DNA from: an uncultured Lachnospiraceae bacterium | Lineage (GTDB): Bacteria > Bacillota > Clostridia > Lachnospirales > Lachnospiraceae | Direction: 5' to 3' | Length of the DNA stretch: 32,291 nucleotides | Assembly: GCA_902788035.1 (NCBI GenBank) | Contig: CADAIL010000029.1 | Coordinates: 1 to 32,291, forward strand | Shown here: one piece after another, positions 7,575 to 14,632 of the stretch | How positions within the stretch are numbered: position 1 is the stretch's first letter | Layout of the letters: the number at the start of each line of letters is the position of its first letter | Made by a program: the position numbers and the translations under genes | Notes under the pieces: model-generated | Database searches by the model: none | What the model saw: the letters and a program-made list of their open reading frames with translations, nothing else | What the model was told of the DNA's origin: nothing

Positions 7575-7768
7575 CAGTTCAGGCGAGCTGTTTTTGAATT
7601 TCGGTTCCGGCAGCAATGCATCCATCTTCGTGAGAAAAGCATTGCTTGTCCGACCGAGAAATCAAAAATGCGTAAGCATTTTTTAGTTCGCAGGGTAGGA
7701 CAAGCGCTTTTCGATGAAGATGATGCTTGTGCCGGTATCTGTAACTATGTTACAGCTCGACTGAGCTG
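7575..7768 (-). repeat. Fold-back element C (overlaps the end of the PfkB gene)
   Basis: Outer arms CAGTTCAGGCGAGCTG (7575-7590) and CAGCTCGACTGAGCTG (7753-7768) pair with one mismatch. The inner hairpin has arms GCTTGTCC/GGACAAGC and apex AAAAATGC-GTAA-GCATTTTT, both compensated relative to A and B. This copy lacks the GGGACGGTTCTTTTC outer ends. Its right arm encodes the last residues of the PfkB protein, so the gene ends inside the element. Confidence 0.85.
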
Positions 7769-8694
7769 TTTTTTACCATAAGGCCGAACTCCTCCGGTCT
7801 GAACCTCGGGCACACATTATCCTGCGTCACGATCACGGAGGCGGCAAGCCTCGTGCCGATCTCGCAGGACTCGGCCAGACTCTTGCCGTATGTGAGACCG
7901 ATGGCAACGCCCGAAAAGAAGGCGTCCCCTGCCCCGGTCGTATCGCTGACGTTCACCTTCATCGCGTGGGTCTGACCATACTCTCCGGTCAGCGCGTCCG
8001 CATAGATAGCTCCGTCACCGCCCAGCGTAACGATCATGCTGCGGATGTTGGCGCTGCGTATTCTATCGACAAGGACCCGGGCAAGCTCCTCACTCGGAAT
8101 CCCACTGAAGGAATCCGCGAAGAATACCTCCGCCTCTTCCTTGTTGCACACAAAGCAGCGAATTTTCTGCAGCCGATCGCGCCGCTTCATCGCGATCGAC
8201 ATATTGGAGACGGCCGCATACACGTCCTTGTGGTATTTCTCCGCGAGGGCAAATACCTGCTTCAGCACACTGTTCTCCAAATCAAATTCCACGACAATGC
8301 TGTCGCAGTCCTTTATAATCTCATCGCCCTCTTCCTTAAGGATCTGAGCAATCGGCTCAAGATTCGGCCTCTTGGAAATGGAACCCGCCACGTCGCCGTC
8401 ATTATCAAATATAGCCAGCCAGGTCCCCATGCCATCCGGAACTTTGCGTATGTATTTCGTGTTGACTTTGTGGCGCTTCAGTTTCTCGATGACATCAATT
8501 CCCATGCCGTTGTCGTCCACGAGGGAGACGAAGGTGGGGCGGAGTTCGACATTGGCAATATCCTCCGCGATATTGCGGCTCACGCCTCCGTGTACCTGCA
8601 CGATCCTGCCGGAGTTGCGGCCTGTCGGGAGATACGTGTCATACGGGTATCCCTTTATGTCTACGAAAACCGATCCGATTACTACGATGCCCAT
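7750..8694 (-). CDS. PfkB family carbohydrate/nucleoside kinase
   Basis: A 314-residue ribokinase-fold kinase. The start GIVVIGSVFVDIKGYP and the HGGVSRNIAEDIANV segment (35-49) form the substrate side, and DTTGAGDAFFSG (251-262) is the PfkB signature with catalytic base D257 and the anion hole. It phosphorylates a sugar or nucleoside with ATP in the cytosol. The VQVHGGVSRN pattern is reminiscent of pseudouridine kinases, but no pseudouridine glycosidase (psuG) is next door, so the substrate stays open. AGGAGG sits five bases before the ATG. It is divergent from the amylase gene, with back-to-back promoters between them. The last residues (SSVEL) are encoded by the right arm of element C, so the C-terminus may have been rewritten by insertion. 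Confidence 0.88.
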   Translation of the reverse strand: MGIVVIGSVFVDIKGYPYDTYLPTGRNSGRIVQVHGGVSRNIAEDIANVELRPTFVSLVDDNGMGIDVIEKLKRHKVNTKYIRKVPDGMGTWLAIFDNDGDVAGSISKRPNLEPIAQILKEEGDEIIKDCDSIVVEFDLENSVLKQVFALAEKYHKDVYAAVSNMSIAMKRRDRLQKIRCFVCNKEEAEVFFADSFSGIPSEELARVLVDRIRSANIRSMIVTLGGDGAIYADALTGEYGQTHAMKVNVSDTTGAGDAFFSGVAIGLTYGKSLAESCEIGTRLAASVIVTQDNVCPRFRPEEFGLMVKNSSVEL

Positions 8695-8727
8695 GGCGTC
8701 CTCCTGAAAGTTTTATTATCGTTATTC

Positions 8728-8757
8728 ATTATACATTCTCTTACATGCAAATGACAG
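8728..8757 (-). promoter_or_regulatory. Promoter of the PfkB kinase gene
   Basis: On the minus strand CTGTCA (8752-8757) and TATAAT (8728-8733) are separated by 18 bases. The start codon follows 33 bases after the -10, with AGGAGG in between. Confidence 0.6.
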
Positions 8758-8764
8758 CGGATTT

Positions 8765-8793
8765 TTGCACCATAGCCCGATGTATGGTATACT
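8765..8793 (+). promoter_or_regulatory. Promoter of the GH13 amylase gene
   Basis: TTGCAC (8765-8770) and TATACT (8788-8793) are 17 bases apart, close to the sigma-A consensus. The leader of about 40 bases contains a small GCGC-TTTT-GCGC hairpin and the AAAGGAGA ribosome site. It is divergent from the PfkB promoter. Confidence 0.7.
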
Positions 8794-8838
8794 AAAGACC
8801 GCGCTTTTGCGCAAATATAACTAAAGGAGAACAATCAT

Positions 8839-10488
8839 ATGGCATGGTATGACAGCGCCGTATTCTATCACATTTATCCGCTCGGCCTCTGCGGCTGCCC
8901 GCACGATAATCACGGAGAGCAGGGCTCTCATTTCAATAAAATAACTGAATGGAGCGACCACGCGCAGCGCATCGGCTGCACCGCGATCTACATCGGTCCC
9001 CTCTTTAAGTCCGGCAGCCACGGCTACGACACCATCGACTATCGCACCGTGGATAACCGGCTCGGAACGAATGAAGATTTCAAGGCTTACGTGAAGCACT
9101 GCCACAAGATTGGCATGAAAGTAATCGTCGACGGTGTCTTCAATCACACCGGCCGCGGCTTTTTCGCATTTGAAGACCTGAAGCGAAACCGCGAGCATTC
9201 CCGCTACCGCGACTGGTACTGCAACGTTAATTTCTGGGGCAACAACGAGTACAATGACGGTTTTTCCTACGACAACTGGGGCGGTCACAACCTGCTGGTC
9301 AAGCTCAACATGTGGAATCAGGAGGTCAAGAACTATCTCTTCGACACGGTCCGCTTCTGGATCACCGAGTTCGACATCGACGGGATCCGCCTCGACGCGG
9401 CCGACGTGCTCGACTTCGGTTTCATGCGTGACCTGCGCGGCGTGTGCGACGCAATGAAGCCGGATTTCTGGCTCATGGGCGAGGTCATTCACGGCGATTA
9501 TTCTCGCTGGGCCAATGCCGGCATGCTCCACTCCGTCACCAACTACGAGCTCCACAAAGGCCTCTTCTCGGGCCACAATGACCACAACTATTTCGAGATC
9601 GCCCACTCGGTCAAGCGACTTCTGGGCATCGTGGGGGATAAGATTCGCCTTTATACATTTGTCGACAACCATGATGTGGCCCGCATCTATTCCAAGCTGA
9701 ATAATAAGGCCCATCTTGCAAATGTCACCATGCTCCTCTACACCCTCCCCGGCATCCCGTCCGTCTATTACGGCTCGGAGTTCGGCATTGAGGGCAACAA
9801 GGAGTGGGGATCCGACTGGAATCTCCGCCCGTGCCTTGAGCTGTCCGATTTCGATGAAAATGCGGATCTCCCAAAGCTTCACAAAGCTCTCGGCAGGTTG
9901 AAAGCGCAGTTCCCTGCCCTCACATGGGGCGAATATAAGGAGCTGTCTCTTACGACGCAGCAGTATGCATTTGCAAGAACACTTGACGGAAAATCAGTAA
10001 TCACGGCTCTGAACAATGGGGATAATGCCGCCCACCTCGAAATTCCGCTGCCTGTCAACGCCAACCACGCAGTCAACCTGCTCACCCTCCCGGATGAGAC
10101 GGAGGCTGACAAGGATGCCGCCGCTGCGCTGAGGGCAGAGCACCTTAAGGCGGCCAAGGAAGAGCTCACCGTGATGGCCGACGAGCTCTATACTTCGGCT
10201 GGCGCAGTGCGGGATGCCTCCCGCGGCGTGAAGAAAGCAGTGAAATCTATCAAAGTGACAGGCGATGACCTGAAAGAGCAGATGGGGGATTCCCTCGCTG
10301 AGATGAGAGCGGCCATGAGCGAGCTGCAGAAGGTCTATGACGCGTTCGCTGAGAAGTGCGGGGCTCAGACTGAGATGCAAAGCGCCGGCAGCATGGAGGG
10401 CTGCCAGACTTTGGAGATTCGGGACGGTCGACTCGTAGTCGACCTCATGCCGAATAGCGGCGTGGTCGCCCTGGTGGATTGGCAGTGA
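8839..10488 (+). CDS. GH13 family alpha-amylase-like glycosidase with C-terminal insertion
   Basis: A 549-residue glycoside hydrolase of the alpha-amylase clan. Conserved regions appear in order: DGVFNH (98-103), GIRLDAADVLD (182-192, nucleophile D186), LMGEVIHGDY (212-221, acid/base E215) and FVDNHD (274-279, stabiliser D279). No signal peptide is present, so it should act in the cytosol on imported malto-oligosaccharides or related alpha-glucans. The beta-rich C-domain begins near 385 but is interrupted at about 420-520 by an alanine-, lysine- and glutamate-rich, probably coiled-coil helix pair, after which the domain resumes (CQTLEIRDGRLVVDLMPNSGVVALVDW). That insertion is unusual for the family. 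AAAGGAGA lies before the ATG. The gene is monocistronic, followed by the 73-bp repeat array. Confidence 0.92.
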   Translation: MAWYDSAVFYHIYPLGLCGCPHDNHGEQGSHFNKITEWSDHAQRIGCTAIYIGPLFKSGSHGYDTIDYRTVDNRLGTNEDFKAYVKHCHKIGMKVIVDGVFNHTGRGFFAFEDLKRNREHSRYRDWYCNVNFWGNNEYNDGFSYDNWGGHNLLVKLNMWNQEVKNYLFDTVRFWITEFDIDGIRLDAADVLDFGFMRDLRGVCDAMKPDFWLMGEVIHGDYSRWANAGMLHSVTNYELHKGLFSGHNDHNYFEIAHSVKRLLGIVGDKIRLYTFVDNHDVARIYSKLNNKAHLANVTMLLYTLPGIPSVYYGSEFGIEGNKEWGSDWNLRPCLELSDFDENADLPKLHKALGRLKAQFPALTWGEYKELSLTTQQYAFARTLDGKSVITALNNGDNAAHLEIPLPVNANHAVNLLTLPDETEADKDAAAALRAEHLKAAKEELTVMADELYTSAGAVRDASRGVKKAVKSIKVTGDDLKEQMGDSLAEMRAAMSELQKVYDAFAEKCGAQTEMQSAGSMEGCQTLEIRDGRLVVDLMPNSGVVALVDWQ

Positions 10489-10524
10489 GCGAAGAATCAT
10501 TTTTTATATGAGTGAATTTGGCGG

Positions 10525-11016
10525 AGGCGGCAGATCTTCTCTTATTTGAGGATTTTGCTGCCTTTGTGCTTGGTAAGTTTCATCGGGTCTTCGGCGGAGG
10601 CAGCAAAATCCTGCTTCTGTGGCGTGGTTGCTGCCTTTGTGCTTGGTGAGTTTCATCGGGTCTTCGGCAGAGGCAGCAAATTCTTGATTCTGAGGCTTGG
10701 TTGCTGCCTTTGGTCCTGGCGAGTTTCATCGGGTCTTCGGCGGAGGCAGCAAAATCCTGCTTCTGTGGCATGGTTGCTGCCTTTGTGCTTGGTGAGTTTC
10801 ATCGGGTCTTCGGCGGAGGCAGCAAAATCCTGCTTCTGTGGCGTGATTGCTGCCTTTGGTCTTGGCGAGTTTCATCGGGTCTTCGGCAGAGGCAGCAAAA
10901 TCCTGCTTCTGTGGCGTAGTTGCTGCCTTTGTGCTTGGTGAGTTTCATCGGGTCTTCGGCGGAGGCAACAAATTCTTGATTCTGTGGCATGATTGCTGCC
11001 TTTGGTCTTGAAAGTT
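10525..11016. repeat. Tandem array of 73-bp units, each with a hairpin
   Basis: Units starting GCTGCCTTTG begin at 10557, 10630, 10703, 10776, 10849, 10922 and 10995: six full units of exactly 73 bases plus a partial one, with a degenerate lead-in before 10557. In nearly every unit TTGCTGCC pairs with GGCAGCAA about 40 bases on. Unit variants (TTTGTGCTTGG or TTTGGTCTTGG; GGCGGA or GGCAGA; two forms of the spacer) occur in mosaic order, as expected from unequal exchange. The period is not a multiple of three, so the open frames across it change frame every unit and are not genes. Confidence 0.9.
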
Positions 11017-11062
11017 TCATAATTAAAGGGCGTGCTCTGGAAAGCACGCCCTTTAATTATGA
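11017..11062. terminator. Perfect bidirectional terminator
   Basis: Two 20-base arms (11017-11036 and 11043-11062) are perfectly complementary around the loop CTGGAA, with A/T-rich outer ends so that either strand ends in a T-containing run. It lies between the convergent amylase gene and the radical SAM gene. Confidence 0.85.
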
Positions 11063-11076
11063 TGTTCGTTACTATA

Positions 11077-11907
11077 TTATACATTTCCTAGCAGCACCCT
11101 ATTCAGATGCCTCTCCGCCACGCTCTTCAGCTCCCGCATAAGAGAAATTCGCGTCGGCGGCTCAGCCATTTTGTGCCGCGGAAAATATCTTGTAATGTGA
11201 AGCGGAATGTCGGGATCAATGCCGGCGATCCAGGAAGCCTCCCGCTCCATGTCCTCAAGCGAATCATTCTTCCCCGGGACAATCAGCGACGTGAGCTCCA
11301 CGTGAGATTCCTGCGCAGCCCGAGTGATAAAGTTCATCACAGTCTGAAGGTCGCCGCCGAGCCACTTGTAGAGCTCAGGGCGGAAGGCCTTCAGGTCAAT
11401 GTTCATCGCGTCGATATAGGGCAGAAGCTCCTCGAGAATTGGGAGTTCGGCGGTTCCGTTCGTGACCAGCACATTTTTCATGCCTGCCTCGTGGACAAGC
11501 TTCGCGGTGTCCCGCACGAACTCATATCCGACCAGGGCTTCATTGTAAGTGTAGGCCACGCCGATATTCCCGCGGTCCCTCGTCTCCTCCGCAATCTCGC
11601 AAATCTCCTCCGGCGTCATATCTCTCGCATAGCGAGCTTCTCCAGCCCCCGCTGCCGCAATCTCATGATTCTGGCAGAATGGACAGCTGAGGTTGCACCC
11701 GAAGCTCCCGACCGACACGATCCGACTGCCCGGATAAAAGTAATACAGAGGCTTCTTCTCAATCGGGTCGAGCGCTAAGGATGTGATCTTTCCATAGTTT
11801 ATGCATGTGATCTTCCCACCGACACACTTCCGCGCCCTGCATCTGCCAACTGCACCTTCGCGGAGCGCGCAGTGATGTGGGCACACCGGACATACTATTT
11901 TATCCAT
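11077..11907 (-). CDS. AmmeMemoRadiSam system radical SAM enzyme
   Basis: A 276-residue radical SAM protein. The N-terminus has a cysteine-rich CPVCPHHC...GRC segment (6-23), followed by the cluster-binding CNLSCPFC motif (C71, C75, C78) that coordinates the 4Fe-4S cluster cleaving S-adenosylmethionine. GVAYTYNEALVGYEF and NIDLKAF are typical of the pyruvate-formate-lyase-activator-like subgroup, and neighbours identify it as the radical SAM component of the AmmeMemoRadiSam system. The system's biochemical role is not established; modification of a protein or small molecule is assumed. The N-terminal region is a little shorter than in some relatives. The ATG has a GAAAGGA site. Element D lies between it and the AMMECR1-like gene upstream in transcription. 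Confidence 0.92.
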   Translation of the reverse strand: MDKIVCPVCPHHCALREGAVGRCRARKCVGGKITCINYGKITSLALDPIEKKPLYYFYPGSRIVSVGSFGCNLSCPFCQNHEIAAAGAGEARYARDMTPEEICEIAEETRDRGNIGVAYTYNEALVGYEFVRDTAKLVHEAGMKNVLVTNGTAELPILEELLPYIDAMNIDLKAFRPELYKWLGGDLQTVMNFITRAAQESHVELTSLIVPGKNDSLEDMEREASWIAGIDPDIPLHITRYFPRHKMAEPPTRISLMRELKSVAERHLNRVLLGNV

Positions 11908-11925
11908 ACTTATAATCCTTTCACA

Positions 11926-12124
11926 GCAGTTCAGACAGGCTTATCTTTCAGTTCGTTTCCGGCAGTAAAGCATTCATCTTCGTGAGATACGCATTGTAAG
12001 TCTGACTGAGAGATCAGAAAATGCCGTTGCATTTTCTAAGCTCGGAGGGGAAGACTTACGCGTTTCGAAGAAGATGATGCTTGACGCCGGTTCATAGAAC
12101 TCCGATACTGCCCGTCTGGACTGT
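11926..12124 (-). repeat. Fold-back element D (between AmmeMemoRadiSam genes)
   Basis: Outer arms GCAGTTCAGACAGGC (11926-11940) and GCCCGTCTGGACTG (12110-12123) pair with a few wobble positions. The inner hairpin has arms GTAAGTCT/AGACTTAC and apex AGAAAATGC-CGTT-GCATTTTCT, again rewritten compared with A-C but fully paired. It starts seven bases past the stop of the AMMECR1-like gene and ends before the radical SAM start, so it would lie inside a shared mRNA. Confidence 0.85.
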
Positions 12125-12130
12125 TACCTT

Positions 12131-12646
12131 TCAAGTATGCCTAATAACCTCAAACCTCGAAAGCTGCACGCCCTCCTCTTCATCGCGGATCCCGGCCTTC
12201 ATGCGGGCAATCCGCACCTGATATTCGACCGTGTCGACCCCCTCAAGGTCCGGCAGCAGGAGCCCTCTCCGTCTGCCCTTGGTCACGATCACGCCGTACC
12301 GCTTCACATCGAGCTCGTCCATGGAGGAAATATCCTCCGGCTCACCGAGGACATCGACATTGATCTCCAGAAACGGAAGCTCGCCGGCCCTTATTGCCGG
12401 GAAGCGAGGGTCGCGGGTGGATGCGGAGATGGCATTGGCGATTATCTCTGTCGCAAGGTTATCCTGGCAGGGGGCGATGGTCCCGATGCAGCCCCGCAGC
12501 TCGCCGTTCTCGTGGATCGACACGAATGCGCCCGCCCGGCTATTCATCATCTCATCAGTGAGCTCATCCTCGGTCGGCCGGTAGATTTTTCGTTCGCGGA
12601 TGTATGTTTCAATCGTGTTTTTTGCAAGCTTTACATATTGATCCAT
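12131..12646 (-). CDS. AmmeMemoRadiSam system protein A (AMMECR1 domain)
   Basis: A 171-residue protein consisting of one AMMECR1 domain. The diagnostic motif LRGCIGT is present (GELRGCIGTIAP, about 49-60), together with the downstream SASTRDPRFPAI and LEINVDVLGEPEDI segments usual for the family. The conserved cysteine and arginine in RGCIG suggest an active or ligand-binding site, but no reaction is known. AAAGGAGG precedes the ATG. It sits between the MEMO-like gene (100 bases away, transcribed first) and the radical SAM gene, and the trio is the standard composition of the system. Fold-back element D starts right after its stop codon and may separate its expression from the radical SAM gene. 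Confidence 0.93.
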   Translation of the reverse strand: MDQYVKLAKNTIETYIRERKIYRPTEDELTDEMMNSRAGAFVSIHENGELRGCIGTIAPCQDNLATEIIANAISASTRDPRFPAIRAGELPFLEINVDVLGEPEDISSMDELDVKRYGVIVTKGRRRGLLLPDLEGVDTVEYQVRIARMKAGIRDEEEGVQLSRFEVIRHT

Positions 12647-12746
12647 AGCAGGCCTCCTTTACGAATATCGGCTAATACATTGCTTTTGTTTTAATTCGCG
12701 TACTCCTCCAGCTGAATCACAGAGTTTCAGGCAGAAGTTACCGTCC

Positions 12747-13547
12747 TCACATCGGATGATAAATGCAAATCCCATATCCGACCCCAAACGTTGCCTCATG
12801 GGAGAGCTTCTTCACATTGACTTTGTCATTTGCAAATGCTCCTCCCATAATCGTAAACGACCTATGCCCGCACTCCATGCAGTCATCAAGGAACCTCTCA
12901 TCGAAATCCAGCAGGGCTTTGAAATCCGCCCTCCCCATGACATCCATGATCCGCTCGTCGTACTCCGGACCGGACGGGCGATAGCCGTACGGACCGTCTT
13001 CCTTCTGGCAGTGCGCAAGATCGCCGCTGCCTATGAAGACAACACGTTCTCCACGGCGGTCGATCGCGTTCCTGATGATCTGACCGAACTGCCAGTGGAG
13101 CTCGAGCGGAAGAGCAGACAGGCCGATCCGGACCAGCTTATAGCCTTTATATCTCTTATTGACAAAATGGAGGGGCACCATCGTTCCGTGATCAAGGAAT
13201 TTGTCCACTTCCCCCATCGTTCCCGCGGGGAAGCGCTGCCTGTCACACAGTTTTTCTATTGTCGCGACAAGATCCGTGTCGTACTCCTGCTCGAATTGAA
13301 CCTGCGGCGCGCGGAATCTTCCGAGATTGCCAAGGGCTTTCTTTCCGGGCGAAATATGAAAATAGTCACGGTACATGACAGAGTGCGGGGATGTGACTAT
13401 GATTGTATCGGGCTTCAGCGCCGCAATATCCGCGGCAACTGCATCAAATGCGTCGAGCGTCGCCTGAATCTTTTTTTCCTCTCCGTGCCCGATTTCCGCG
13501 ACAGCGATCGGCGGGTGCGGAACCATATATCCTGCAAGTAACGGCAT
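12747..13547 (-). CDS. AmmeMemoRadiSam system protein B (MEMO1-like, class III extradiol dioxygenase fold)
   Basis: A 266-residue protein of the MEMO/LigB-like superfamily. Metal- and substrate-site residues appear in the expected order: VPHPP near the N-terminus (H11), TSPHSVMYRDYF (about 51-62), DHGTMVPLHF in the middle and FIGSGDLAHCQ later. The C-terminus (HEATFGVGYGICIYHP) closes the fold. Relatives bind iron or copper, but the role in this system is unknown. A GTG at 13556 also opens the frame; GGAGGTG lies directly before the ATG at 13547, and overlaps the GTG codon, so the ATG is the better start. It is the first gene of the trio, with a promoter at 13722-13749 and fold-back fragment E in its leader. 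Confidence 0.92.
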   Translation of the reverse strand: MPLLAGYMVPHPPIAVAEIGHGEEKKIQATLDAFDAVAADIAALKPDTIIVTSPHSVMYRDYFHISPGKKALGNLGRFRAPQVQFEQEYDTDLVATIEKLCDRQRFPAGTMGEVDKFLDHGTMVPLHFVNKRYKGYKLVRIGLSALPLELHWQFGQIIRNAIDRRGERVVFIGSGDLAHCQKEDGPYGYRPSGPEYDERIMDVMGRADFKALLDFDERFLDDCMECGHRSFTIMGGAFANDKVNVKKLSHEATFGVGYGICIYHPM

Positions 13548-13596
13548 GATCTTCACCTCCCATACGGCGCTTTTTCGCCGCAGTATATTTTCGTAA

Positions 13597-13665
13597 CAGT
13601 TCAGACAGGCACCCCGGCTTCATGAACCGCCTCAAACATCATCTTCATCGAAAAGCCTGTCTGAA
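13597..13665 (+). repeat. Fold-back element E (short, inverted copy)
   Basis: Arms CAGTTCAGACAGGC (13597-13610) and GCCTGTCTGAA (13655-13665) enclose AAACATCATCTTCATCGAAAA, which is the reverse complement of the conserved segment in elements A-D. The central variable hairpin is missing. This copy is therefore shortened and in the opposite orientation, and lies in the predicted 5' leader of the MEMO-like gene rather than after a stop codon. Confidence 0.7.
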
Positions 13666-13721
13666 GATGAACCCCCTGTCAAAAGGGAGCGTTGATCAAC
13701 AATTTTCTACTGCATACTAAT

Positions 13722-13749
13722 ATTTTAACATAATCGCACTCTCTGACAA
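13722..13749 (-). promoter_or_regulatory. Promoter of the AmmeMemoRadiSam genes
   Basis: On the minus strand TTGTCA (13744-13749) and TAAAAT (13722-13727) are 16 bases apart. The leader to the MEMO-like start would be about 165 bases and contains element E. Confidence 0.55.
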
Positions 13750-13860
13750 GTGGTTCTCCGCCTCTGTAAAGCTTTCCATAGCACCTTCCCGTTGAGGCTA
13801 TTCCATATGCAGCTCTCGCCGCGGGACGGAGCAGCCTTCGAATAATGTCTCTCTCATAAT

Positions 13861-13889
13861 TTGCTTATAGTGTATCGTTTTGATAAAAT
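13861..13889 (+). promoter_or_regulatory. Promoter of the gene at 14096
   Basis: TTGCTT (13861-13866) and TAAAAT (13884-13889) are 17 bases apart on the plus strand. The predicted transcript has a 200-base leader before the ATG at 14096. Confidence 0.55.
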
Positions 13890-13895
13890 GAAATC

Positions 13896-14095
13896 GTAGA
13901 GAAAGAAGGGGCCTCCAGGCAGTTACAGAGGCTGAGACTTGGGAGCCCGTGACCCGATGCAAATAAGAGATGCAGCTTTATTGGTCGCAGTAACTATTGC
14001 ACCTCTATGAAGCGTAGCAGCAAAGTACCACGTCCATAGGAGCTACCGCACCGCATGGGGGTGGAGGTTCATTGCAAATGTACGGAGGACACACT
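13896..14095 (+). promoter_or_regulatory. Long structured leader, candidate cis-regulatory RNA
   Basis: A leader of about 200 bases precedes the gene at 14096. It can form GGCT/AGCC, GATGCA/TGCA-type and GGT-GCA/TGC-ACC stems, and AGTTAC near 13921 could pair with GTAACT near 13990. Its last part contains dispersed repeat copy 2 (14004-14057). Pieces such as GGCTGAGA and ACCCGA resemble a thiamine riboswitch, but the rest of that consensus is missing. The class is unknown. Confidence 0.35.
14004..14057 (-). repeat. Dispersed 54-bp repeat, copy 2
   Basis: The reverse complement matches copy 1 (46-99) with only a few substitutions. In the shared frame it reads MRCGSSYGRGTLLLRFI followed by a stop after EVQ, and both differences in the core (GGC/GGT, CTG/TTG) are synonymous. 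It lies in the leader of the gene at 14096, antisense to it. Confidence 0.7.
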
Positions 14096-14572
14096 ATGGC
14101 TATGCACAGACATTTTAACAACACACTGAGTCTTTCATTTCCTGACAGCTTTCACGTTATGGATTATGACGAACGTCAAAAACTGAATAAACTTGTGGAC
14201 GGTCCGGGCGAGTGCCTTGCAGATCCGGAAAATCACATCATTATCTCCATCGGCTGGAAAGAGCTCGGTCTCTTTCCTGCACTTCTCGTCAGCTCCAAGG
14301 ACGCTGCCGACAACTCACAGAAGGCCATAAGCCAGGCGATGCAGCCGTACGGCTACCGGTTCCGTGAGACATTTGCCGAAGATATAGGCGGAAAGAGCGC
14401 TCCCGGCTTCAGCTACGAGTACGAAGCGCAGGGTATCGCCATGCACGGGGAGACCTGTGTAGTCAAGCACAACAAAGTCCTCTACTATCTACACATCTAT
14501 ATGCGCAGAGAACTCAAGGAGGAGAGCACCAAAATCTGGAAAGATATTCTGGCGACTGCCAAGTGGGGATAA
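14096..14572 (+). CDS. Hypothetical protein, 158 residues
   Basis: I do not recognise the family. The protein begins MAMHRHFNNTLSLSFPDSFHVMDYDERQKLN and has no signal peptide or membrane segment. Its pattern, with a beta-strand-rich middle (FRETFAEDIGGKSAPGFSYEYEAQG, then TCVVKHNKVLYYLHIYM) and a terminal helix, resembles the small PsbP/Mog1-like or DUF1795-type folds, but this is only an impression. An ATG at 14072 is in frame, but CGGAGG (14083-14088) points to the ATG at 14096. It is probably cotranscribed with the lipase-like gene 60 bases downstream. Its unusually long leader holds repeat copy 2. Confidence 0.75.
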   Translation: MAMHRHFNNTLSLSFPDSFHVMDYDERQKLNKLVDGPGECLADPENHIIISIGWKELGLFPALLVSSKDAADNSQKAISQAMQPYGYRFRETFAEDIGGKSAPGFSYEYEAQGIAMHGETCVVKHNKVLYYLHIYMRRELKEESTKIWKDILATAKWG

Positions 14573-14632
14573 TTCAGGTCTCCGGTTCGAAACACAGAAC
14601 TCTCGGAAAGAATTCGTATTGAGGAGGGACAC

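Noticed and set aside
8821..9882. Long minus-strand open frame opposite the amylase gene
   Set aside because: It is antisense to a gene with all GH13 motifs; its low-complexity composition (many V, E, A, I) is a shadow of GC-rich third positions.
10546..10941. Open frame of 131 codons across the 73-bp array
   Set aside because: The repeat period is not a multiple of three, so the frame changes in every unit; the opposite strand is also open. It has no ribosome site. It is a by-product of a stop-poor repeat.
10525..11016. CRISPR array
   Set aside because: Whole 73-bp units are repeated, with no unique spacers, and no cas genes are present.
13910..14000. Thiamine riboswitch
   Set aside because: GGCTGAGA and ACCCGA are present, but the second half of the consensus is absent and no thiamine gene follows.
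14575..14600. tRNA T-loop-like GGTTCGAAAC
   Set aside because: No cloverleaf can be built around it, and no acceptor stem is found.
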